40,481 bases of DNA from Roseivirga sp. (lineage in GTDB: Bacteria > Bacteroidota > Bacteroidia > Cytophagales > Cyclobacteriaceae). Location: positions 1 to 40,481 of the forward strand of contig JAJCYM010000002.1 of assembly GCA_029262895.1 (NCBI GenBank), written 5' to 3'. The notes under the pieces were generated by a model. It did not search any database. It saw nothing but the letters and a program-made list of their open reading frames with translations, and was not told the DNA's origin. The position numbers and the translations under genes were made by a program. Shown piece after piece: positions 14,987 to 21,783 of this stretch (its first letter is position 1; every line of letters begins with the position of its first letter).

Positions 14987-16669
14987 CTAATTTTTACAAC
15001 CCACTGAATCTATGGATTTCTTTCCAAGAATGAAGTTCTCAATTTCATCCCAATCGGGCCTTCCAATTATAGGAATTTGTTTTTTGGCCGTTCCTCCATT
15101 CTGCAACACGAAACTTTCAACACCATCCTGAAAGCTCTTCCATAAATTATCGGCACCGTTAAATGTCTTTCGCTCTCCAAGTAATTGATTTAAGGATTCC
15201 GTAATTCTATCAACACCCCGTGTATAATAAATATATGATCCATCAGGCTGTTCAGTAAACCCAAACTCACGATTACCTGTTACGGGATGATCCCAGTCTT
15301 TTGGAGCACGAATTGTAGTAAATTTCCATTGATTAGGGGAATAGTCACTACAGACAACAGAACCCTCATCTTTTGGTATTTCAATGTGAAGAAGAGCACC
15401 GAGTGGATTATCGGAGTTCCAGAGAGATTCTTCGTTGACTCCGGTGTTAACCAAATCGTATGGTGTAAATTCGGAGAAATCGGTGTTGATAAATGAATTA
15501 AAGTCAGTTCTTATCCTCTTTAATAAAGCTGTTGCACTCATTCCTTGAGGCAATTTATCCACCTTTACTGAGAAATAGTCAAGATTAACAACATTGCCGA
15601 CAGCATTTTCGATTCTCTGAATATCAAAATCACCGGTGAACAGGGCCTTTAAATCTGGATACTCTTGTTCTAGCATTGTTATTTTGTTTACAACACTTTT
15701 TGGTGGTTTGAATGCGCCAATCGGTTGCCATTTTAGAAGTTCTGAACATTTTATATTTATAAGCTTTGTTGAGTCTTGAAGTAATGATATCCTCAAATTC
15801 TCGAAGCGAGTTAACATTTCCCTATTGGTTAATATCCCAATCTCCTCACTCTCGGGGTCAGGACAGCCATCATCATCGTTGGCCCCATTACTATTGACGT
15901 AGTTGCAAGTGGTAACATATTTGAATTCAGTATGGCTGTCACAACAAGTCCCATCCTTCCAACGCGTTCTCACTTCCACTGGCTCTAGATATCGAGTGCA
16001 AGTCCATTTTCCCGAAGATCCCGGGGAGGTATCCAGCCCCTCAGTGATATCCGGAACGCCATCAGAGCCGTCACCACCGCCACCCGTGGCATTTCCTCCA
16101 GAAAAACTTGTCGTCACATCGCATATGGCCGGATCCAGAAATGGATCAGATCCTTCTGAAAGATTAGCTCGATTTCCATTATTAGCTGAGAAGTTCGTGA
16201 GATATCTCTTTCTTATTTCCCCTTGAAACTGATCCATAGCAAATCCGCTTTTTACAAATTGCTCAACAAAGGCTGAATCTGGAGTATATTCTAAAAGATA
16301 GGGTTCATCAATTATTCCGCCATCTCTTTTCTTGATAATGAGGTTGGTGAAGTTATAGGGGCTATCATCCTCGTCATCTACTGAGAAAGTGTAATTGGCG
16401 TTGCCCAGTGTATCGATTATTTCAAACACTTTGTCCAGGTGAATGGTGCCTATCGCAGAACCAACATCCGTATTAGCACCAGCCTGATCACCAGCCTTAA
16501 AATTGAACTTCTCATGCAACCTATTCATGATATCAGGAATTTCGCTGACTGATAGTAGATTATTTTGCCCTTTGAGTTCTTGCTCTGGGGCAAGGTTATC
16601 ATCAACTCGGCAGCCTAAAACAAGAAGTGTCAACAGTGTCAGGAAAAGTAGGGGTTTAAAATTTTTCAT
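14987..16669 (-). CDS. Large secreted lipoprotein with polymorphic-toxin-like architecture
   Basis: 560 aa. A lipoprotein signal ends at Cys20 (LLTLLVLGC). Residues ~40-170 form a conserved-looking module (IIDTLGNANYTFSVDDEDDSPY, then PYLLEYTPDSAFVEQF). A Gly/Ser/Asp-rich linker (~190-215) and a Cys-rich stretch follow (KWTCTRYLEP, DGTCCDSHTEF, VTTCNYV). The rest is unique, with HPVTGNREFGF and YIYYTRGVDRI near residues 455-480. This order of lipid anchor, shared N-terminal module, linker and unrelated C-terminal domain resembles Bacteroidota polymorphic toxins I know from memory. The two small membrane-protein genes downstream fit that reading. The toxic activity, if any, is unknown. Confidence 0.65.
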   Translation of the reverse strand: MKNFKPLLFLTLLTLLVLGCRVDDNLAPEQELKGQNNLLSVSEIPDIMNRLHEKFNFKAGDQAGANTDVGSAIGTIHLDKVFEIIDTLGNANYTFSVDDEDDSPYNFTNLIIKKRDGGIIDEPYLLEYTPDSAFVEQFVKSGFAMDQFQGEIRKRYLTNFSANNGNRANLSEGSDPFLDPAICDVTTSFSGGNATGGGGDGSDGVPDITEGLDTSPGSSGKWTCTRYLEPVEVRTRWKDGTCCDSHTEFKYVTTCNYVNSNGANDDDGCPDPESEEIGILTNREMLTRFENLRISLLQDSTKLINIKCSELLKWQPIGAFKPPKSVVNKITMLEQEYPDLKALFTGDFDIQRIENAVGNVVNLDYFSVKVDKLPQGMSATALLKRIRTDFNSFINTDFSEFTPYDLVNTGVNEESLWNSDNPLGALLHIEIPKDEGSVVCSDYSPNQWKFTTIRAPKDWDHPVTGNREFGFTEQPDGSYIYYTRGVDRITESLNQLLGERKTFNGADNLWKSFQDGVESFVLQNGGTAKKQIPIIGRPDWDEIENFILGKKSIDSVGCKN

Positions 16670-17149
16670 CGTTTTTGATAATTGGATTTAAGAATTTATT
16701 TGTGATCCAAACAGATTCATTATCATACTGCAGCCAGCCATAAGGTTTTCTGAGGTTTAGGAATTATAGACCTAAATCAAGTTCACAATACAGCGAGAAA
16801 ATGAGTATGTACAGAAATTTCTGCCCAATTTTTAGCACTTTATCCAAAGGCTAAGCCGACCAGTAGCAAGTACTCTTGTATGCAATAAGAGTAGCTTTAT
16901 AGGATTATGTATTGGTCAGTAACATAGCAAGCACCCGATTATTTCTGTAGGCTCACTTTTGAAATATGAAATTGGCCTTTTCATATTTAGTACGATTAAG
17001 GTATAATAAAAATTGTAAAAACACAAATCGATATTTCATCACCTTGATGTAGTGTTTAGCTCTATAAAATAGAAGAAGATACTTTGTGCGCACCAATACA
17101 AAGTCCTTCATCACCAGAGAAAATGGGAGATTGGTTGTTAACTGATTCT

Positions 17150-17450
17150 GAGACGCTTCATACTTCAGCGAAATAAAGAGTAGAAGTAGAAAGGCCCGTT
17201 TTTCCATTCTGAACACTTGCGCCTTTAGCTTCAGCGTTGGAGCAGGCACGAAGAATCTCTTCTTAGCGCTACCCTTGGAATTTGGTGTTTGTTTTCTGTA
17301 GCTTGAAAGGTTGGGCGTTGTCCCTCCTCTTTAGAGGTTGCGGTGGAAATAGGGAATTGGGAAATTGGTTGATTGTCTAGTACGCTTAAGCTTCGGTGAC
17401 TAAGAGAAGATGGGTTGATTGAACGGGAGACGCTTCATACTTCAGCGAAA
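17150..17450 (+). repeat. Two copies of a 24-bp direct repeat
   Basis: The identical word beginning GAGACGCTTCATACTTCAGC is present at 17150-17173 and 17427-17450. Flanking sequence is partly conserved too (AGAGAA.ATGGG... before it), so each is probably the core of a longer decayed repeat. A related word, CTTGGAATTTGGTG, recurs at 17274 and 17474. Confidence 0.75.
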
Positions 17451-17488
17451 GAAGGTTAACGTAGAGAGTCAATCTTGGAATTTGGTGC

Positions 17489-17541
17489 TTGTTTTTTGGA
17501 ATTTTGGCCCTTGGCCCTTGGCCCTTGTTTTTTGGAATTTT
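17489..17541 (+). repeat. GGCCCTT triplet flanked by 17-bp direct repeats
   Basis: TTGTTTTTTGGAATTTT occurs at 17489-17505 and 17525-17541; three tandem GGCCCTT units lie between. It ends 9 bp before the stop codon of the IscA-type gene. Slippage-prone intergenic repeat. Confidence 0.75.
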
Positions 17542-17549
17542 AATCCCAT

Positions 17550-17876
17550 TTATACCGAGAAACTCTCCCCGCAACCACAGGTTCTGGAAGCATTTGGGTT
17601 GACAAACTGAAATCCCTTTCCGTTCAAACCTCCGGAGAAGTCTAAAGTAGTACCAAGTAGGTATAGTAAGCTCTTTCTGTCAACAAGAATTTTGATCCCT
17701 TTATCTTCGAAGATTTCATCTTTCTCTTTTACTTCTGCATCAAAAAGAAGATCATACATCAGGCCTGAGCATCCACCGCCTTCTACAGCAACGCGAATGT
17801 TGTGATTATCAGTCTTGCCTTCTTGCTTTCTTAGCTCAAAAATTTGATTTTTGGCGTTATCGGTTACTGTGATCAT
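17550..17876 (-). CDS. HesB/IscA-type iron-sulfur cluster assembly protein
   Basis: 108 aa, the usual A-type carrier length. These proteins bind and deliver Fe-S clusters to apo-targets in the cytoplasm. The three cysteines of the family are visible: EGGGCSGLMYDL (Cys36) and the C-terminal TCGCGESF pair. The N-terminal ITVTDNAKNQIFELRKQEG matches the first helix. Whether it is IscA, SufA or ErpA cannot be decided from sequence alone, as no other isc or suf gene is in the window. It overlaps the upstream gene by one base (TAATG), so the two are translationally coupled. Confidence 0.92.
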   Translation of the reverse strand: MITVTDNAKNQIFELRKQEGKTDNHNIRVAVEGGGCSGLMYDLLFDAEVKEKDEIFEDKGIKILVDRKSLLYLLGTTLDFSGGLNGKGFQFVNPNASRTCGCGESFSV

Positions 17877-18358
17877 TAGGCTACTGGGTTTAATACTACA
17901 CTAAAAACGGTTATGGTATTGATGTCTCTACCATAATAGAGTTTATCCAACGCGTCATACATATTACTTGCGGTGAAGTAAGAAGTATGCAATTCACTTT
18001 CATCCTTAGCAATCCACTGAATGGTATAAGAATCGTATTTGTCTTTATACGACTTCACATAGTCCAATATCTTGCGCAAAGCGTCAAGTTTATCAATTCC
18101 CATTTCGGAATGGAGCAAAAACGACTGGTTATGCCTTGGGTTGATTGTTATTAAATCAAGCTTGGTTTTACCTTCAGTGACCTGAAATTCAAAACTTAAT
18201 TCACTCCCCTTCATGCCAAGGTGGCTTTCTATCTTCTTCTGAAGCTTTACACTTTCCACGTGCACGTCAGTACCCGAACCGGTCATATTCATGATAATTG
18301 TCTTAAAGTTCTGTTTCGGTTCCTTAAATTGGAATCGAATATTAGAAACAAAGGGCAA
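17876..18358 (-). CDS. Conserved hypothetical protein coupled to the IscA-type gene
   Basis: 160 aa from a TTG at 18358, or 138 aa from an ATG at 18292. I prefer the longer form weakly, because the segment before the ATG (FKEPKQNFKTIIMNMTG) reads as continuous protein. The sequence has NPRHNQSFLLHSEMG and SYTIQWIAKDESELHTSY, with no catalytic motif I can name and no membrane helix. The stop overlaps the start of the IscA-type gene (TAATG), which suggests joint expression and perhaps a role linked to Fe-S handling. That link is context only. Divergent from mce across about 64 bp. Confidence 0.75.
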   Translation of the reverse strand: MPFVSNIRFQFKEPKQNFKTIIMNMTGSGTDVHVESVKLQKKIESHLGMKGSELSFEFQVTEGKTKLDLITINPRHNQSFLLHSEMGIDKLDALRKILDYVKSYKDKYDSYTIQWIAKDESELHTSYFTASNMYDALDKLYYGRDINTITVFSVVLNPVA

Positions 18359-18422
18359 TGGCCGAAAGTTTCGTTGAGGGCAAAGATAATTATTAAGCTA
18401 GAATTCTTATAAAATAACACTA

Positions 18423-18824
18423 ATGAAGAAAATCGAGCACATCGGGATAGCCGTAAAAAATCTCGAATCATCCAATGCGCTTTTTGAGAAACTGTTGGGA
18501 ACAGCACATTATAAGGTAGAAGAAGTGGCTTCTGAAGGCGTGAGTACCTCATTTTTTAAATCAGGTCCCAACAAAATTGAATTGCTCGAAGCTACCAACG
18601 CTAATAGCCCAGTTGCAAAATTTATTGAAAAAAGGGGAGAGGGAATCCACCACATAGCCTTTGATGTAGAAGATATAGTTGCCGAAATGGAGCGTTTGAA
18701 GGCTGAGGGTTTTGTGTTACTCAATGAAAAACCCAAAAAGGGAGCTGACAACAAACTGGTTTGCTTTGTGCATCCCAAATCTTCAAATGGCGTCTTGATT
18801 GAGTTGTGTCAGGAAATCAGTTAA
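18423..18824 (+). CDS. mce: Methylmalonyl-CoA epimerase
   Basis: 133 aa of the VOC (glyoxalase) fold, the usual epimerase length. It interconverts (R)- and (S)-methylmalonyl-CoA for propionyl-CoA metabolism. Metal ligands fit the family: His6 in IEHIGIAV, Glu in KIELLEA, His in GIHHIAFDV, and Glu in VLIELCQE near the C-terminus. The KIEHIGIAVKNLE opening and GEGIHHIAF are the diagnostic segments. No mutase gene is nearby. It is divergent from the preceding gene and followed by an intergenic repeat, then thiL. Confidence 0.9.
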   Translation: MKKIEHIGIAVKNLESSNALFEKLLGTAHYKVEEVASEGVSTSFFKSGPNKIELLEATNANSPVAKFIEKRGEGIHHIAFDVEDIVAEMERLKAEGFVLLNEKPKKGADNKLVCFVHPKSSNGVLIELCQEIS

Positions 18825-18833
18825 TGGTTTGAT

Positions 18834-18871
18834 GTTCTAAGTTCCATGTTGAACTTAAAACTTAGAACTTG
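18834..18871. repeat. Intergenic inverted repeat, second member of the AACTTG family
   Basis: GTTCTAAGTT (18834-18843) and AACTTAGAAC (18859-18868) form a perfect 10-bp stem. The 21-bp block at 18851-18871 is identical to 3175-3195, and AAGTTCCATGTT (18839-18850) matches 3119-3130. It lies just after mce and might also act as a weak transcript-end hairpin. Confidence 0.75.
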
Positions 18872-18900
18872 AAACTTAAAACTCAAGTCTTCCAGACTCT

Positions 18901-18908
18901 TATATTTG
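18901..18908 (+). promoter_or_regulatory. Candidate -7 promoter element for thiL
   Basis: TATATTTG matches the Bacteroidota -7 consensus TAnnTTTG and lies 23 bp before the GTG start. No clear TTTG -33 box at the expected spacing, so moderate confidence. Confidence 0.45.
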
Positions 18909-18931
18909 CACCCTGATTAAGATTAATAATT

Positions 18932-19966
18932 GTGGCAAAGGAAAGAACGGAATTAGCGGATTTAGGGGAGTTTGGTTTGATAAATAGGCTTGCAAAGGAC
19001 ATTGAATCCATCAATGCCAGCTCGATCAAGGGAATAGGTGATGACGCGGCAGTGATTGACTCCGGAAATCATTACAGTTTGCTTTCCACGGATATGTTGG
19101 TAGAAAATGTTCACTTCGACCTTTCTTACGTTCCACTTCCGCATTTGGGCTACAAGGCCATTGCAGTGAATGTATCCGACATTGCCGCCATGAATGGCAA
19201 GCCTACTCAGGTGACCGTTTCTTTGGGCCTCAGTAATCGTTTCTCTTTAGAAGCCATCGATGCTTTGTATGAAGGAATGAGGGCAGCAGCTAAGGACTTT
19301 CAGGTAGACATTGTAGGTGGTGATACCACGGCCTCTCAGGCCGGGTTGATCCTATCTGTTTCAGTACTTGGAAAGGTAGATAAGGGCAGTGAAGTTTATA
19401 GAAACGGAGCAAAAAAGAGCGATATCATTTGTGCCACAGGGGACTTGGGCGGAGCCTATATTGGTTTGCAGGTTTTGGAAAGAGAGAAACAAACCTTCCT
19501 GGCCAATCCTGACATGCAGCCGCAACTGGATAATTATCAATACATCGTGTCAAGGCAATTAAAACCAATGGCACGAATGGACATAATCCATGAGCTGGCC
19601 GAAACGGGTGTTATACCCACTGCGATGATTGATGTTTCTGATGGGTTGGCCTCTGAAATTTTGCATTTAACCAGCCAATCGGGTACAGGGGCTAGTATTT
19701 ATGAGGATAAGCTGCCAATGGATAAGCAGACTTACGAGACAGCCGTGGAGTTCAACATCGATCCCACTACCTGCGTACTCAATGGAGGTGAGGATTATGA
19801 ACTCCTTTTCTCCATCAAACAGGAAGATCATTCAAAACTTGAAAAGCATCCTGACATACACTTTATAGGACATATGCAGACTGCGGAAAAAGGCGTTAAC
19901 CTCTTGACAAAACAGGGCAACACGGTTGCCATTTCCGCGCAAGGCTGGAATCATTTCGAAGGTTGA
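18932..19966 (+). CDS. thiL: Thiamine-monophosphate kinase
   Basis: 344 aa. It phosphorylates thiamine monophosphate to the active cofactor thiamine diphosphate in the cytoplasm. Family motifs in order: GIGDDAAVID, LSTDMLVENVHFDL, VNVSDIAAMNGKP, DIVGGDTTAS, IDVSDGLASEIL and NGGEDYELLFS. These cover the Mg/ATP-binding aspartates and substrate loop. The start is GTG at 18932, giving the usual N-terminal DLGEFGLINRL helix. No other thiamine gene is present. A TATATTTG element just upstream suggests its own promoter. Confidence 0.95.
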   Translation: MAKERTELADLGEFGLINRLAKDIESINASSIKGIGDDAAVIDSGNHYSLLSTDMLVENVHFDLSYVPLPHLGYKAIAVNVSDIAAMNGKPTQVTVSLGLSNRFSLEAIDALYEGMRAAAKDFQVDIVGGDTTASQAGLILSVSVLGKVDKGSEVYRNGAKKSDIICATGDLGGAYIGLQVLEREKQTFLANPDMQPQLDNYQYIVSRQLKPMARMDIIHELAETGVIPTAMIDVSDGLASEILHLTSQSGTGASIYEDKLPMDKQTYETAVEFNIDPTTCVLNGGEDYELLFSIKQEDHSKLEKHPDIHFIGHMQTAEKGVNLLTKQGNTVAISAQGWNHFEG

Positions 19967-19992
19967 GCTCGACTCCAGTATATTTTATTTTT

Positions 19993-20028
19993 TTCAAAAA
20001 GAAAGACCACCCAACAAGGAGTGGCCTT
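19993..20028 (-). terminator. Rho-independent terminator of the 20046-20321 gene
   Basis: On the minus strand AAGGCCAC pairs with GTGGTCTT (one G-T pair, 10-nt loop) and is followed by a T-rich tract. It begins 17 bp after the stop codon of the minus-strand gene. Read on the plus strand no T tract follows, so thiL does not use it. Confidence 0.75.
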
Positions 20029-20045
20029 CCCACCTGGACCATACA

Positions 20046-20321
20046 CTACACATTCTTTAATTCACCGTAACATTCTTTAGCCATAGAACCGAGGGCCAAA
20101 TTGTTCCAGAAATGGCATTCATCTGCACGGTTCATATAGTCAGTATAAATGTTCAGCCAACTGTCGCTAGGGGATTGGTTTGATAACATCAGGGTTGCCA
20201 CAATGGACACGATGTCCAGCGCGTATTCTTGTGACATATTTAGTGGTTGTAAGGCCAAAGTCATTTGATGAAATTTCAGGTCTTCCACTAGTAATTTGAT
20301 AATCAATTCCTCTTTTCCCAT
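20046..20321 (-). CDS. Small hypothetical protein, divergent from the XRE pair
   Basis: 91 aa, probably soluble and helical, with no recognised domain. Residues such as ELIIKLLVEDLKFHQMTLALQPLN and DSWLNIYTDYMNRADECHFWNNLALG look like real protein. It has a good terminator, and its upstream region holds the palindromes described separately. The head-to-head layout with two XRE regulators suggests that it may be controlled by them. Function unknown. Confidence 0.65.
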   Translation of the reverse strand: MGKEELIIKLLVEDLKFHQMTLALQPLNMSQEYALDIVSIVATLMLSNQSPSDSWLNIYTDYMNRADECHFWNNLALGSMAKECYGELKNV

Positions 20322-20363
20322 GTTTCAAAAATACTTGTATTTTGATATAAATGTATATGAAAA

Positions 20364-20404
20364 TATAATATTATACAATATAGATGACAATTGTGATTCA
20401 CAAT
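20364..20404. promoter_or_regulatory. Palindromes in the promoter region of the 91-aa gene
   Basis: ATTGTGA-T-TCACAAT (20390-20404) is a perfect 7-1-7 palindrome; TATAATATTATA (20364-20375) is a second, AT-only palindrome. They lie 43-83 bp upstream of the start at 20321, a usual place for an operator. The TGTGA/TCACA halves recall CRP-type sites, but with 1 bp between them rather than 6. Confidence 0.45.
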
Positions 20405-20456
20405 AGCCTCAAAAGCTTTAATAGACTCTTTATTCCAAAAAATTGCGTTAAAATTC

Positions 20457-20632
20457 TCTCAATTGAGAAAAGGTGAACGGCCGAGGTTCAATATTGTCCG
20501 CTGTATCCTTATATTCTTATTTTTATGTAGTTTTATCCTGGAGTGTAATAAAACCCATCTCAAATCTTAATTAAAGATATGCTCATTTGAGTAAATTAAA
20601 AAAGAATTGAGAATATATTTTTCTCATATGAG
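20457..20632. promoter_or_regulatory. Three CTCAWWTGAG palindromes, candidate XRE operators
   Basis: CTCAATTGAG (20458-20467, extended to TCTCAATTGAGA), CTCATTTGAG (20582-20591) and CTCATATGAG (20623-20632) precede the XRE pair. The last one contains the ATG start codon of the first regulator. A fourth, looser pair TGAGAA...TTCTCA spans 20608-20626. Such spacing is typical of autoregulated repressors; binding is inferred. Confidence 0.5.
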
Positions 20633-20972
20633 TATTAATGATCGAATTGCAGAGCTGATTGAGCACTTAAGATATAATGAGAACTCCTTTTCCAAGAGGC
20701 TTGCTGTTTCTTCTTCTGCCATTTTTAACATTGTAAACCCAAAGGGCAGAAGGAGCTATCCGAGCGGAGTAGTCCTTGATAAAATATTATCAATTGAGGA
20801 AGGGGATAGAAAAATTTCTGCTGAATGGTTAATGCGAGGTGAAGGTGAAATGTTCTTAGAAGATAAGGAGCGTAAACCCAATGAGCACAAACTGTATTCC
20901 ATGGTAGAAGATTTAACAGCCAAAGTGAATCGGTTAGAAGACGAATTTTTAGCATTAAAAAGGAAGGCATAA
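20628..20972 (+). CDS. XRE-family DNA-binding regulator with C-terminal coiled coil
   Basis: 114 aa from the ATG at 20628; a TTG at 20607 would add seven residues but is less likely. The N-terminal ~70 residues form a phage-repressor-type helix-turn-helix (NSFSKRLAVSSSAIFNIVNPKGRRSYPS, then VLDKIL and ISAEWLMRGEGEMF). Residues ~90-114 (MVEDLTAKVNRLEDEFLALK) form a short coiled coil, probably for dimerisation. There is no S24 peptidase domain, so it is not a LexA/CI cleavable repressor. It lies 3 bp before a second XRE gene. The palindromes upstream suggest autoregulation. A remnant of a prophage or mobile island is possible; no other phage gene is nearby. Confidence 0.85.
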   Translation: MSINDRIAELIEHLRYNENSFSKRLAVSSSAIFNIVNPKGRRSYPSGVVLDKILSIEEGDRKISAEWLMRGEGEMFLEDKERKPNEHKLYSMVEDLTAKVNRLEDEFLALKRKA

Positions 20973-20975
20973 TCC

Positions 20976-21179
20976 ATGAAAAAGTTAAATAGAATTAAGG
21001 TTACACTTAAGAAGCAGGGGAAATCCCAGGCTTGGCTGGCCAGAGAGATTGAGAAGAGCTATGTGGTCACTACCAATTACGTCAATAACAAAACTCAGCC
21101 AAGCATAAAAATCCTCTATAAAATTGCCGAAGCACTGGATGTGGATGTAAGAACCTTGCTAACTCCTTCTAAGAAGTAG
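20976..21179 (+). CDS. Small XRE/Cro-type helix-turn-helix protein
   Basis: 67 aa, essentially a single HTH_3 domain (QGKSQAWLAREIEKSYVVTTNYVNNKTQPSIKILYKIAEALDVD). The size and ending (DVRTLLTPSKK) resemble the stand-alone controller-type HTH proteins that are common in Bacteroidota. It starts 3 bp after the larger XRE gene, so the two are co-translated and could form a pair in which one tunes the other. No restriction-modification or toxin gene is adjacent. The exact target is unknown. Confidence 0.85.
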   Translation: MKKLNRIKVTLKKQGKSQAWLAREIEKSYVVTTNYVNNKTQPSIKILYKIAEALDVDVRTLLTPSKK

Positions 21180-21203
21180 GTGGTTCTTAAGGCAGAAATT
21201 GGT

Positions 21204-21211
21204 TATTTTTG
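21204..21211 (+). promoter_or_regulatory. Candidate -7 promoter element for the DUF4920 gene
   Basis: TATTTTTG fits TAnnTTTG and lies 16 bp before the ATG at 21228. It supports that start over an upstream in-frame GTG at 21180, which would lie upstream of the promoter. Confidence 0.4.
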
Positions 21212-21227
21212 TGGCAAATTTTTTAAG

Positions 21228-21713
21228 ATGAAAAAGCTATTTGTATTTTTTATTTGTTTGGCAATGATCGCCTGCAGCCAGCAGCAGAAAGAAGAACAGG
21301 CAAAGTTAGTAGGTAATTACGGTGATGAAATTTCCATTGAAGGAGCTATTTCGACCGATAAGATGATTACTCTACTTGGTGAGCAAGATTCACTTGTTGT
21401 AAAGGTCAAGTCTGAGATCATCACTACCTGCGCTATGAAGGGTTGTTGGATGAACCTGAAAATGACTGATGGAGAAGAGATGCGTGTTACCTTTAAGGAC
21501 TATGCGTTCTTTGTACCCAAAGAGGGGATGCAGGGTAACCAGGCAGTTATTGAAGGTGTTGTGAAAAGAACGATGACAGACGTAGAAACGCTCAGGCATT
21601 ATGCTGAAGATGCCGGAAAATCGGAAACTGAAGTTGCAGGAATTACAGAGGCTAAGGAAGAATTGACCTTTGAAGCATCAGGAGTTGTGATTCTGGCTTC
21701 TAGTGAGGATTGA
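21228..21713 (+). CDS. DUF4920 lipoprotein
   Basis: 161 aa from the ATG at 21228, which starts a lipoprotein signal (KKLFVFFICLAMIAC, Cys16). An in-frame GTG at 21180 would bury the signal and is rejected. The mature part matches the DUF4920 family as I know it: DSLVVKVKSEI, TCAMKGCWMNLKM with two conserved cysteines, VTFKDYAFFVPKEG, and LRHYAEDAGKSETEVAGI. It is an OB-like periplasmic domain of unknown function in Bacteroidota. The paired cysteines could bind metal or form a disulfide (inferred). Confidence 0.85.
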   Translation: MKKLFVFFICLAMIACSQQQKEEQAKLVGNYGDEISIEGAISTDKMITLLGEQDSLVVKVKSEIITTCAMKGCWMNLKMTDGEEMRVTFKDYAFFVPKEGMQGNQAVIEGVVKRTMTDVETLRHYAEDAGKSETEVAGITEAKEELTFEASGVVILASSED

Positions 21714-21783
21714 TAAGCAAAGTATCATTCAGACCGCTATCTACATTTTGAAAGAGTGGTCTGACCGATGTTATTGAACAGGC

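Larger units (their letters stand above)
16670..17549. other. 880-bp gene-free region with decayed repeats
   Basis: No credible gene. Two short open frames on the minus strand (16953-17249 and 17386-17574) encode low-quality peptides built from repeat DNA; both contain SLKYEAS because they read through the same 24-bp repeat. The left part should hold the lipoprotein promoter and has two stem-loops without T tracts: GGTTTAGG/CCTAAATC near 16752-16776 and TACTCTT/AAGAGTA near 16870-16892. The right part is repeat-rich, as listed separately. Confidence 0.6.

Noticed and set aside
16953-17249. 98-aa open frame on the minus strand
   Set aside because: Odd composition, no domain, and it reads through the 24-bp repeat; the peptide SLKYEAS recurs in the next spurious frame for the same reason.
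17386-17574. 62-aa open frame on the minus strand
   Set aside because: Built from the GGCCCTT and TTGGAATTTT repeats and overlaps the end of the IscA-type gene; not a real protein.
20390-20404. CRP site
   Set aside because: Halves are TGTGA/TCACA but separated by 1 bp rather than 6, so it does not fit a CRP site; kept only as a generic palindrome.
21180-21227. GTG start upstream of the DUF4920 lipoprotein
   Set aside because: It would place 16 residues before the lipoprotein signal and lies upstream of the likely promoter element.
21729-21764. Stem CAGACCGCT/AGTGGTCTG between the DUF4920 and VOC genes as a terminator
   Set aside because: Long loop and no T tract on either strand; too weak to list.
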